Assembly (NCBI GenBank): GCA_030704615.1
Contig: CM060731.1
Location: 85,790,756-85,854,755, forward strand
Reading direction: 5' to 3'
Source of the DNA: Takakia lepidozioides
Taxonomy: Eukaryota; Streptophyta; Takakiopsida; Takakiales; Takakiaceae
DNA length: 64,000 nucleotides
Shown: positions 55,766-64,000 of the stretch, piece after piece
Layout of the letters: each line of letters starts with the position of its first letter
How positions within the stretch are numbered: the stretch's first letter is position 1
Made by a program: the position numbers and the translations under genes
The notes under the pieces: model-generated
Databases searched by the model: none
Told to the model about the DNA's origin: nothing
The model's input: the letters and a program-made list of their open reading frames with translations, nothing else

Positions 55766-56036
55766 CCCCTACTTTCACCATTCTTGGTTCTTCCTCAGTT
55801 CCCACATTCACTTCTCTCACCTGCTCTTCAGCTGTGATTGTCCATCCAACTACTACTTCATCCTGTAAACTCACAATGGCTAGTTCTTCTAGGATTTACA
55901 TTTCTCCCTCTCTTTCCTCATAGAAATGTGGTGGGTAACTACTTGTTTCCCCCTCAATTGGTGTTGTTGTTACTGCACCACAGCAGATACCTTTAAAGCA
56001 ACTCAGGCCTCCCAGTTGCATTTCTGCAACCTGCTC
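55766..56036 (-). pseudogene. Degenerate link between protease and RT
   Basis: About 270 bp with several stops in every frame; fragments such as ILEELAIVSLQDEVVVGWTI and VDLEPKFFEEA show it was coding. Confidence 0.5.
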
Positions 56037-59000
56037 CTACTCTGGGTGTGCAGTAAACAAGGTAGCTTCCTGCTCCTCTTCAAGTCCTCCCCTCCAATCA
56101 TACTCTCTGACTCCACGAGGTCTTCTGGTAGCAGGTAGTCTACTAAATTTCTTAGTGGTGACCTGTATCTTGTGTTTCCCATCATGCACAGTCAGTAACT
56201 GGGAATTCCAGTCATGGAATACCCTGGCTTGTTTCAGCCATGGCCGACCCAACAATAAGGAGTAAGCTTCCATGACATCATCCATTTTCAACACCGTCAA
56301 TGTGATATTAAAGATCATCTCCTGAATCTGTATCTTAACTCCTCTTATCAAGCCTAATGGTTGTACACTCATTTGATCTGCCATTGTTACTGTGAATGGG
56401 GCTGGTTTCATGTTACTCAGACCAAGCTTCTGCCTTAATTGGTCTGTCATAATATTCACTCCTGAGCCTCCAACTATCAGTACATCAGTCAAGTCTATGC
56501 TTCCAATTCTCAATTGGATTATTGGCATAGAATCGTCAAAGTCCATGACTGTTTCTCGCCCTTCAAGCTTCACATTATAACTTGTCACCTTGCTGTTCAG
56601 GTCTGTGTTCTTTGTCACATGAGTAATCTGATTGATTGCTTGATACAGCCTGTGCCTACAATGAGGTGCCACAGCCAATAGTTGTCCAATGGTAATCTCA
56701 GCTTTGGACTGGCATATTACTTCAGCCAAAGTCCCTTCATTACCCTGCACTTCTGAAGCCTCTTGCTTCACTTTCTCTTCACCTTCTTCATCTTCTCTTT
56801 CAGAGTCAGAAGAATCTGCTATAGGGATATCAGTATCCTTCTGCATTTCTCTTATGGTATCAGCCACTTCCTTGTGCAGTTCCTTCTCATCTCTCCAAGC
56901 CTCATCATCTTCAAGCACATCACTGCCATCTTCATTAACATCTTCTTCCTCATCCTCTGGAGGTATTAGTTTAGCTTTGCTTCTGATTACTATCATCCTA
57001 CTTACTTCTGGTACAAAACATGGCCTAACCATGTGAGCTGCCACCACTGGGCCCTCATTCACATGAGCTCTCATCTCATTCTGGTGTCTGATCCAGAATG
57101 GACAGACTGCTTTGCGATGTCCCGCCTGATTACAATAGTAACACAGTTCTTCACCATTGGGTCCTCGCCCTTGGTCCGCTCTGGGATTATTTCTATAATC
57201 CTGATTCCCTGGCTGATAATTCCCCCATGGATTACCCTGATAGTTGCTTCTGGGATTGCCTTGGTAATTCCCTCTTGGATTACCTCTCCTTGCCATACCA
57301 TTGTTATATCCACCAGGCCTACCATAGTGGTTCTGATCATTGTTTCTTCTTGGCTGGGGCTGCACTTGATGCTCCATCACTTGCCTAGGTTCTCTTGCAG
57401 CTGTCCTTCTGTTGTAATAACAATTCTCAGTAGAATGGTTATCCATTTTACAGATAGTATAGTGTTTCTCCTTCATGTGGCATTCAGCTATGGTATGGCC
57501 TTCATTCTGGCATTTTGCACACCAAACACCCTTCCTCCAATGTGTTGCAGCCTCTGTGGCATATTTCTTCAAGATTTCTTCCAGTCTTTTCTTATAGTTG
57601 TCCCTCTTTAACTTTTCATTTTTCTTGCTCTTCCTCTTGAGCTCTTGCTCTTCTTCCTCATCTGACTCATCTCCAGAGTCATCATCATTTTTTTTCTCTC
57701 TCCTGAGCATCCCCAATTGCTCAATTTTGTTGGCTGTTTCAAATGCCTCTTCCACTGTATTATGGGGTAGCATATCCACTTTCTTTTGTAATTCAGGTCT
57801 TAGTCCACTCACAAACCAGGTCTTCTGTAACCCTGGTGCTGGTACAGCAGCCAACTTTTTCATCATTAACTCCATCTTTTCCATGTACTCTTCAACAATT
57901 TCATGCTTCATTTGCCTTAACTGTTGCAAACTCCCATACACTTCATCCTCAGTTTTGTTTATCCTAAACCTGTTTCGGAATGTTGTACTAAGGCCATTCC
58001 AGGTTAGGAAATGATTATTAGGAAATCTTGCATACCATTCATTTACTTTCTTGATAAGTGAACAATGAAACAGTCTCATCTTGGCATCATCGCCATTCTC
58101 ATTGTTCACAATACACATGTGCTCAAATTGGTTGATGTGTACATTATGATCCCCTTTCCCTGCATATATTGGAAAATGTGGTTTTGCCCGTGTTGGAGGT
58201 ACCGCCATCTGTGGCCCTACACCCTGCCCACTGACAGGTGCTGGTCCTCCTATTGTTGCTGGTCCTTGAGGACCTACTGTTGTAGTGGTGGAATTCCCAC
58301 CAGGTGTTGGCCCCTGAGCACTCCTTGCTACTGGCCCCACTGTACTTACAGTATTCCCAGCTCCAGTTGCACTACTTCCCACACTCCCTGTCCCCCCAGA
58401 GCTAGATCCAAGCTGCCCGCCTGATCCCCCTGAGCCGACACCTTCGTTGGCCTGTGATTCAAGTGTTCCACTTGATCCAGGTCCAACAGGTTGGGATGTC
58501 CTGGTTGTAGTCTCAACTTCAACTGTTGGGTCTACTTCTTCATACTCTTCATCTTCCAAATTCTTCTCTTTGTTTTCATCTTCCAAGTTCTTCTCTTGGT
58601 TTTCCTCTTCCTCACTCATATAACTCAACTGGAGTGGTGTTGGAGAGTCCGAACTCTCCGTTGGCTCTGCCACATCATCCTCTCCTTCTTTGTTTTGTGC
58701 TTCAGAAACTGGAGTTCCTGCTTTTGGTGTTCCATGCCAACTCTGATAAAAAAATTCTATCAAATCTTTAATCCAGGGATGTACCTCAGATCTCTCCCCT
58801 CGTGGCTGATCTTCTTCCTGTACCAAATCCCTTAATCTTTCTTGTAAAGAATAAGAAGGAGTGGCATCCAACTCTGTTTCCTTCAGTATGGGTGATGTGC
58901 TCTCCGATTTTAATGGTGTAAGAGGTCCAGATGATTCCCCTATGTCTATTCCTCTCTCCCAAAGATATGGATAATTAGCTTTCAAATAACTTTCTCTTTT

Positions 59001-59042
59001 CGCAGAATATTTGTGGAGTCTAGCTTCTCTTTCATCACTCAT
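56037..59042 (-). CDS. Gag-protease polyprotein of gypsy element 2
   Basis: An intact 1001-residue frame, MSDEREARLHKYSAKRES at the start. Roughly: 1-300 acidic and Gly/Ser/Pro-rich; 330-430 retrotransposon gag domain (WYARFPNNHFLTWNGL, KKVDMLPHNTVEEAFE); a Lys-rich helix; zinc knuckles CAKCQNEGHTIAEC and CYYCNQAGHRKAVC separated by an Arg/Gly/Asn/Gln-rich stretch (RGG-like); an acidic part; and a C-terminal retropepsin-like domain (MPIIQLRIGSIDLTDVLIVG, GSGVNIMTD, LLGRPWLKQA). The protease active site reads VGGSGVN, where D-S/G-G is expected, so the catalytic Asp seems replaced by Val. It would form virus-like particles in the cytoplasm. Confidence 0.9.
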   Translation of the reverse strand: MSDEREARLHKYSAKRESYLKANYPYLWERGIDIGESSGPLTPLKSESTSPILKETELDATPSYSLQERLRDLVQEEDQPRGERSEVHPWIKDLIEFFYQSWHGTPKAGTPVSEAQNKEGEDDVAEPTESSDSPTPLQLSYMSEEEENQEKNLEDENKEKNLEDEEYEEVDPTVEVETTTRTSQPVGPGSSGTLESQANEGVGSGGSGGQLGSSSGGTGSVGSSATGAGNTVSTVGPVARSAQGPTPGGNSTTTTVGPQGPATIGGPAPVSGQGVGPQMAVPPTRAKPHFPIYAGKGDHNVHINQFEHMCIVNNENGDDAKMRLFHCSLIKKVNEWYARFPNNHFLTWNGLSTTFRNRFRINKTEDEVYGSLQQLRQMKHEIVEEYMEKMELMMKKLAAVPAPGLQKTWFVSGLRPELQKKVDMLPHNTVEEAFETANKIEQLGMLRREKKNDDDSGDESDEEEEQELKRKSKKNEKLKRDNYKKRLEEILKKYATEAATHWRKGVWCAKCQNEGHTIAECHMKEKHYTICKMDNHSTENCYYNRRTAAREPRQVMEHQVQPQPRRNNDQNHYGRPGGYNNGMARRGNPRGNYQGNPRSNYQGNPWGNYQPGNQDYRNNPRADQGRGPNGEELCYYCNQAGHRKAVCPFWIRHQNEMRAHVNEGPVVAAHMVRPCFVPEVSRMIVIRSKAKLIPPEDEEEDVNEDGSDVLEDDEAWRDEKELHKEVADTIREMQKDTDIPIADSSDSEREDEEGEEKVKQEASEVQGNEGTLAEVICQSKAEITIGQLLAVAPHCRHRLYQAINQITHVTKNTDLNSKVTSYNVKLEGRETVMDFDDSMPIIQLRIGSIDLTDVLIVGGSGVNIMTDQLRQKLGLSNMKPAPFTVTMADQMSVQPLGLIRGVKIQIQEMIFNITLTVLKMDDVMEAYSLLLGRPWLKQARVFHDWNSQLLTVHDGKHKIQVTTKKFSRLPATRRPRGVREYDWRGGLEEEQEATLFTAHPE

Positions 59043-59054
59043 GTCCCATGTCTT

Positions 59055-59770
59055 TCCAGTACATCAAATGGGGGGGGGGGGGGGGGGTTTGCGACGCCAG
59101 CCGCGCCTCCACGCCCCGCACGGCGCCGAGCGTGCGACGCCAACCCCGCGGAGCGTGCGACGCCGGGGCCGTCGTAGCCAAACCCCGCGGGAGTGAAACC
59201 TGGCGCCGGGGCCAGGCGGCGACGCCTGGCCGTCGCACGGAGTGATGAAGGGAAAATGGCAGCCCTTCCGTGCGACGCCTAAGCGTCGCCCCCAGCGAAG
59301 GACAGAAGGCAGCCCTTTCTGGTGACGGCCAGTCGTCGCACGCCGGGAAAAAAAAAAACCATTTCTTGTCATTTCTTTCATCGCAGCCCTTTCTTGCGAT
59401 GCCCGGCCGTCGCATGGTGGCATGAAGGGCAAAAGGCCCTGCGACGGCCGGGCGTCGCAAACTGCCTGGCTGCCCTATTCTTTCAAAACAAAAAAACATG
59501 TCACAGTTTGTGACGGCGGGCCGTCGCCGTTTGCGACCCTGGCCTCAAATCCATTAAAAAAAACAGGTCGCAGTTGGCGACGGTTGGCTGTCGCCGTTTG
59601 CGACCCCCGGCCTGATAAATCCAAGAAAACGCGTCGTAGTTTGCGACGCGTGGGGGTCGCAGGAGGCGACGGCAGGGCTTTCTAGGTTTAGGTTTAGGGC
59701 CTTTGGGGGTTCTTAGTTTTTTTTTATAAATATGGTACTGGGGTAGGGTGTTTGTTTTTCTTTATGGTTT
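59055..59770. repeat. GCGACG-palindrome repeat element, copy 2
   Basis: Begins with a run of about 18 G at 59068-59087, then about nine inverted units of GCGACG-N7-CGTCGC type (TGCGACGGCCGGGCGTCGCA near 59439; others near 59217, 59270, 59328, 59393, 59505, 59573, 59640) and ends TTTAGGTTTAGGGCC, GGTTCTTAG, GGGTAGGGTG, CTTTATGGTTTAG. It is the reverse-oriented counterpart of 42090-42400. It replaces the 5' leader and LTR expected upstream of the gag at 59042. Confidence 0.85.
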
Positions 59771-60490
59771 AGCTTGTTGTTGTGGACCTTCTTGTAGATT
59801 GTGACATTCATTTTGATAATTCTCTTGATACCACATCTGTATGTGTTGCTCCAACATATTCATTGCCTCTGCCTTTTTTCTCGAAAGACTACCAGCCACA
59901 GCCATATTTGATGAATCATAGAAATAAAGTACAATATGCATGTACATGTACAATCAATCGAAGGAATGGGTCCAGTTTGGTGCGAGAATTGTTATGTAGC
60001 TTTGATTTTGTGTCTAATCAACTTGAACATCATCATCCGGAGCCTCTTCATCCTCGTCAAGCTGCAAGTCTTCTTGGTCATCAGAGTCATCGTCATAAAT
60101 GGCCCGGCCCTCAAAAGGCACCTCCAAATCTGTTTGATGGATGCTCAAGAGGTTGGCACATAAGATGCTTGATACCGCCTCTTGAGATGGTTCATGATGG
60201 GGATTGATTATGTCCGCGTTGCATTGGATAAATGGGAGTGGATACAATCATGGAAGGCTAACAAGAAACACAAGGCCAAGCTACTATGAGATCAATACAC
60301 GAGATCCCAGGCTCAAGTTCACGGATTGCAAGAAGGCGACTAACGATGGGGCTACTCTAGCACCCGGCCTCTTGATCTATCGAGTTTGAGTACAATATGG
60401 ACGGTGGTAGAGGATTTAACGAGGCTGTGGGTATTACATCTTGCAGTTCTATCTGGAGTTAGAGGGACCTAACCACCAGCTAGGGGGGTG
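59771..60490. other. Unassigned stretch with acidic minus-strand frame
   Basis: Minus frame 60014-60247 (77 codons; DLEVPFEGRAIYDDDSDDQE, DLQLDEDEEAPDDD) resembles the acidic tail of a transposase or nuclear protein, and 59762-59953 reads KKAEAMNMLEQHIQMWYQEN. Neither is linked to a domain. Plant hAT transposases can end like this, but this is a weak guess. Confidence 0.3.
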
Positions 60491-60491
60491 A

Positions 60492-61040
60492 TTGTGGCAG
60501 ACTAGTGTGTGGTATGCATATGTAATGTGTGGATTGGATAGCGATATATAGTTGTGTAGCGATATGTATGCGCACGACAGCTGTCAAGTGGATTTTAATA
60601 CTAATTAAATTAACTACTTCACTAGTTAATGAGAAACTAGTTAATTTACTAGTTAGTATGAAATTATCTAGTTTAAGGTAGCTAGTGTGAAACTAGCTAG
60701 GAAATAATTAGTTGTATTGACACTTGAGTTTGTCCAAGTGTCAATCCAGGGCCCAAAATTAATATTGGGCCTTGGGGGGAGTTTATCCTCGCGGCAGACG
60801 CGGTGAGGCTCATCTTTTTCGAGTTGAGCCTCCCACGTCTGGCTATGGCGCCGCACTGTAGATTCCCGAGAGCCTTGGGATGCAGTTGGCTTGACTCCTA
60901 TTTCATTGAGTGAATTAATGCAAAGGTTCTTGTTTGTTTTATGTTTCTTATCATTGTGGCAAACTAGTGTGTGGTATGTATATGTAATGTGTGGATTGGA
61001 CAGCGATATAATTGTGTAGCGATATACATGCGCACGACAT
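60492..61040 (+). repeat. Direct repeat of about 85 bp, possible LTR remnant
   Basis: TGTGGCAGACTAGTGTGTGG at 60492 recurs as TGTGGCAAACTAGTGTGTGG at 60957, each followed by about 65 matching bases to GCGCACGACA. The 464 bp from 60492 to 60955 begins TG and ends CA, like an LTR, but no primer site or target duplication is visible. Confidence 0.6.
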
Positions 61041-61941
61041 ATATCTCCACCGGGGTGTGCCAAGTGTTGGCATGCAAACCGGTGGAAACATTGAATTGTT
61101 GTCTTTTCCAAGAAGCATTAAGAATAAGATAGCATTAGGAGAGAAACTGCCTAAGGACTGTGTGGCCGGGTCGTGCTGGTGTGTGCAAATGAGTCCATCC
61201 TACCAAACGAGCTGTCGACCTTATCATCAGCAGCCTCCACGAGTCGTTTGCCCTTACTAAATTCGCATGGAAACAATAGCAGGTTTTCTCCCTGATGCCA
61301 TTGATGAGTTTCAAGTCAGCAACAAGTAGAGTGCTCAGCAACTTGCGGTCCTCTATATCCCATATGGCAGCAAAGTTTTCTGGGATGTCTGAGCTCATCG
61401 ACAATACCTCAGGCCGATCTGTGACATGTTTGAAAACTCATCGTAGTCCATGACTACCAGAACCTGGATCGTGGCAAAGGATGCGTGTTTAGCATTGTCC
61501 TCTAGAAAGGAGCCAAAATGAAGGAGAATGTTGGGGATAGGAGCAAACCCTACAGTTCTTCAGTCTTCTTGGGGGTAAGAGCAATTTCTTGCGAGGGACC
61601 AAAGGGTCCCTCAGTCTGATTGATCTGTGAGACCCAAGATCCAAGCGCTGGACAACTCATTGATTCCGCCAGTGAAAAGGGTCTGGGGTCCCTTGTGCTC
61701 GTGACGGAAGATGATCGGAGTATCAACGATAATTGCGTCTTCCCGCTTCAGGCTTTCCAGTGGGGACCAGCTCGAGAGAGGGAGATTGGAGAAGGATTGA
61801 AGCCTGAGACATCTGACTGTCAGTTTGTCAAGAGGGAAGCAAGAGGGCTTGGTCGTGGTGCCACCCAAAAATTGTCAATTGAGAAAAGAATGGGAAGATC
61901 GGGATGATCTTTTGCATTCTGCTGCAAGGAAAGTGGCAGAA

Positions 61942-63010
61942 TCAAACACAGTGATTGTGGAGACTGACGGCCCGCCAAACATCGCTGACCAAGATATCAT
62001 GACCCGAAGACTTGTGAGGTGACTTGCAAAGAGATTTAATTGGCATTTTCATATGCTTTGCCAGTTGCTCCTCGAGCCGTGGGGAAGAGGAGGAAACAGC
62101 TAGATTGTTAATTGCAAAAGCATGAAAAGGGGAGGAGATAGGGGGCGTAGGGGGATCAGGAGCCTGCGCAGGAGGAGGGGACGACGGGCCAGAAGAAACA
62201 AACTTTATAGAAACCTCGCGTTTGTGCTGAACGACTGGACAATCCACTTTGAAGTGCCCAATGCCATTACATTCGAGGCAGACCAGGTTAAAAGGCTCTT
62301 CCTTAAACAGCCACATCAATGAACTTAGCAATAAGTGAGGGAAGCTAACTGAAAGGGGGAATGACTGCCCCCTCAGGCATGAGCACCACCACCTTGGGGG
62401 CCCTTGTCTCCCCGACTCTGCTAACACTAGATAAAGTATCCCAAGCGGTCATCTCAACCACCGTGCCATTACTAGCATCAAGATCGAAAACATTGAAAAA
62501 GCCCAGATAATCCCCGATCTTAGGCAAAGATGCGAAATATTGACAAGGGATGTAAGGGAGAGAAATGATGCGGGGTTTGCAAGAAACCCCATTCTTATGT
62601 CCCCAATCCTGTGACTAGGGAAAGATGTGGACCTTGTGATAGGACAAATGGGAGTAAAGGTGAGAGCCTTAGCAGCTACCTCTTGTGATTCAAACATCAC
62701 AGCAAACAAATTGTGCCCCATGGATTTACAAAAAAGTTGTCTAAGAAGACCTTCCTCGCCCATATGCTCAATCACCCATTCCCGGACCCAGTTCCTATCT
62801 TTGAGCTTCCCAGGGAAGTCCAACAAAATACCCCGACTTCTCATCTTAGCAGACTGAACTTTAATCGTGTCAAGACCCACTTTAGCAATTGCAAGCTCCT
62901 TAGGAATATGACTCAACTCCTCGGGCCAAGCTGCTGCCTCATCAACTATCGACTGAGAAGCGGGGAGACGGGATGGAGGACCTTTACCGATTGCTTTTGA
63001 CTCAGATGTT
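61942..63010 (-). pseudogene. LINE ORF1-like protein (DUF4283 plus zinc knuckle)
   Basis: From about 63010: AIGKGPPSRLPASQSIVDEA, LSHIPKELAIAKVGLDTIKV, KMRSRGILLDFPGKLKDRNW, VREWVIEHMGEEGLLRQLFC, KSMGHNLFAVMFESQEVAAK, which fits the DUF4283 RNA-binding region of plant LINE ORF1. After a frameshift near 62640 come IGDYLGFFNVFDLDASNGTV and VSRVGETRAPKVVVLMPEG. A CCHC knuckle CLECNGIGHFKVDC follows in a third frame near 62230, then a Pro/Ser-rich tail. The neighbouring ORF2 is not present. Broken, so a pseudogene. Confidence 0.65.
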
Positions 63011-63759
63011 ATCTAAGGGAGGTATTACTTGGAGAAGGCACATCATGGAAGAACTTTTCAGCTAAGGAGAGGAGGGGACACCTGGGGAAAGGGAAAGCAC
63101 AACATGGGCTTAGAGATTTTTGACATTGATGTGTAGTCTCCTGTTTAGAATAAAGAGGATCGTGTTTTCAATTGATCAAAGTAGATTCCACTGTTCACAA
63201 AGAGGAGCCAGCACATTGTGACCGCACTCATTGTACACCATCAGTGCAGCCCAAGCTTGTTTATTCCTACCCCTACCCCCATAGAGAATGGAAAATTTTG
63301 GTTGCTGTGCACTTAGCACCAAGCACTTAATCTAGTACAACAATGTTGACACTTCTGTTCATACTTGTACCTTTTTGGTATTATGGGAGATCCTCTCACA
63401 AAAGTGAGTTGTTTTTGTATGCATGGTAAATCTGTACACTGTAAATGAGAAGTGTTGTTTCACTTCTGTCAAACAATCTTTGCCTGAATGTTCATCCCAA
63501 CCTTCACCCAGTCTAAAACAATGAAAGCAAATGATGCAACACAGACGCCCAACTTTACTTGCTGACAGCAATGAATGGGTGTTTCCATGCATACTCACGA
63601 AGAACAACACCCACCTTCAACTCCAGAAAAGTCTGTAAAATGGAAAGCGAAGCCAACAGTCCCGAGCTTTTTCAATGCATAAACCTGATGCCCCTCCAAA
63701 GATTGTCAAGATTCTACATCTCTCTCCTCTCTCTCATTCAGTTACTGCAGGTCATAACC
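63011..63759. other. 3' flank of receptor-like kinase gene
   Basis: About 750 bp, AT-richer than the surroundings. Nothing coding recognised. It should contain the kinase gene's 3' untranslated region. Confidence 0.4.
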
Positions 63760-64000
63760 TCAAGTCAAGAGAGGAACATCCATATGCAGCTTTTCTGCAG
63801 AAGACTTCCCGTGCAATTTGGAAGCAAGCCCGCCAGGAGGCGATGGCGAAAACTCAATTGGAAGATCAGGCACTTTGGCCTCTCCAGAGAGGATCTTCAC
63901 AACTTCTGCCATATTGGGTCGAACTGCTGGCAACCTCTGCAAGCAAAGCAATGCTAAGTTAATGCAGAGGTTAGCTTGCTCAACAGAGTAATCACCTTGA
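63760..64000 (-). CDS. Receptor-like protein kinase, C-terminal end (partial)
   Basis: Reads in from the right edge: GDYSVEQANLCINLALLCLQ, RLPAVRPNMAEVVKILSGE, then a tail (VPDLPIEFSPSPPGGLASK) and stop at 63760-63762. The ALLCxQxxPxxRPxMxEVVxxLxG block is kinase subdomain XI of plant receptor-like kinases, with the invariant Arg. These sit in the plasma membrane and phosphorylate Ser/Thr after ligand sensing. The frame is intact in the visible 80 codons and is the best candidate for a functional host gene here. The ectodomain and most of the kinase lie beyond the window. Confidence 0.85.
   Translation of the reverse strand, partial: QGDYSVEQANLCINLALLCLQRLPAVRPNMAEVVKILSGEAKVPDLPIEFSPSPPGGLASKLHGKSSAEKLHMDVPLLT

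Noticed and set aside
60492-61040. Complete LTR retrotransposon defined by the direct repeat
   Set aside because: The second copy follows the first immediately; no primer site, polypurine tract, coding region or target duplication.
1-64000. Firm species assignment
   Set aside because: Chara-like palindromes and land-plant-like PPR fragments point different ways; only the streptophyte level is supported.

Overview
The window is eukaryotic nuclear DNA from a streptophyte (green plant lineage). Evidence: spliced exons with GT-AG borders, PLS-type pentatricopeptide repeat (PPR) fragments, a receptor-like kinase C-terminus, En/Spm (CACTA) transposases with DUF4216, plant-type Ty3/gypsy elements and LINEs. 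The PPR fragments fit a non-seed land plant; the dense short palindromes made me think of a charophyte such as Chara. I cannot decide between these from sequence alone. Almost everything is transposon-derived or pseudogenised, and nesting is deep.

Layout. 1-3202: 5' end of a minus-strand gypsy element (gag, pre-gag ORF, primer binding site, 5' LTR) whose LTR cuts into the C-terminus of a tnp2-type CACTA transposase (3203-5692, minus). 7524-19825: a plus-strand gene with an En/Spm TNPA-like region, a coiled coil, an FCP1/NIF-type phosphatase-like domain and a short C-terminal domain. A 6881-bp CACTA element (11676-18556) carrying PPR fragments is inserted exactly into the phosphatase exon, with a 3-bp AGG target duplication. 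20355-24210: CACTA-like ends and a broken LINE reverse transcriptase followed by a chromodomain-like stretch. 24510-25250: a second, opposite copy of the TNPA-like C-terminal region.

25328-33397 is the most unusual part: an 8.07-kb block bounded by inverted copies of a roughly 100-140-bp repeat. It holds two head-to-head homologous genes of unknown family, a cluster of about 20 copies of a 22-bp inverted repeat, and a nine-exon minus-strand gene whose C-terminal half looks like a circularly permuted (beta-class) DNA N4/N6 methyltransferase with altered catalytic motifs. The same inverted repeat sits in three introns of that gene and recurs at 45.83-46.04 kb beside another unknown gene.

33398-41570: a minus-strand LINE (tandem 5' repeats, ORF1-like region, AP-endonuclease) truncated before its reverse transcriptase. 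42-44.3 kb: GCGACG-type palindromes, a LINE fragment, a fold-back repeat and a tandem repeat. 44.68-45.6 kb: unknown spliced gene. 46.4-48.95 kb: PPR fragments with a CACTA-like end. 49870-59042: a second gypsy element in minus orientation (3' LTR, polypurine tract, coiled-coil ORF3, pol, gag) in which two separate pol blocks are inverted in place and whose 5' end is replaced by a GCGACG-palindrome repeat. 60-64 kb: a direct repeat, a LINE ORF1-like gene with zinc knuckle and the 3' end of a receptor-like kinase gene.
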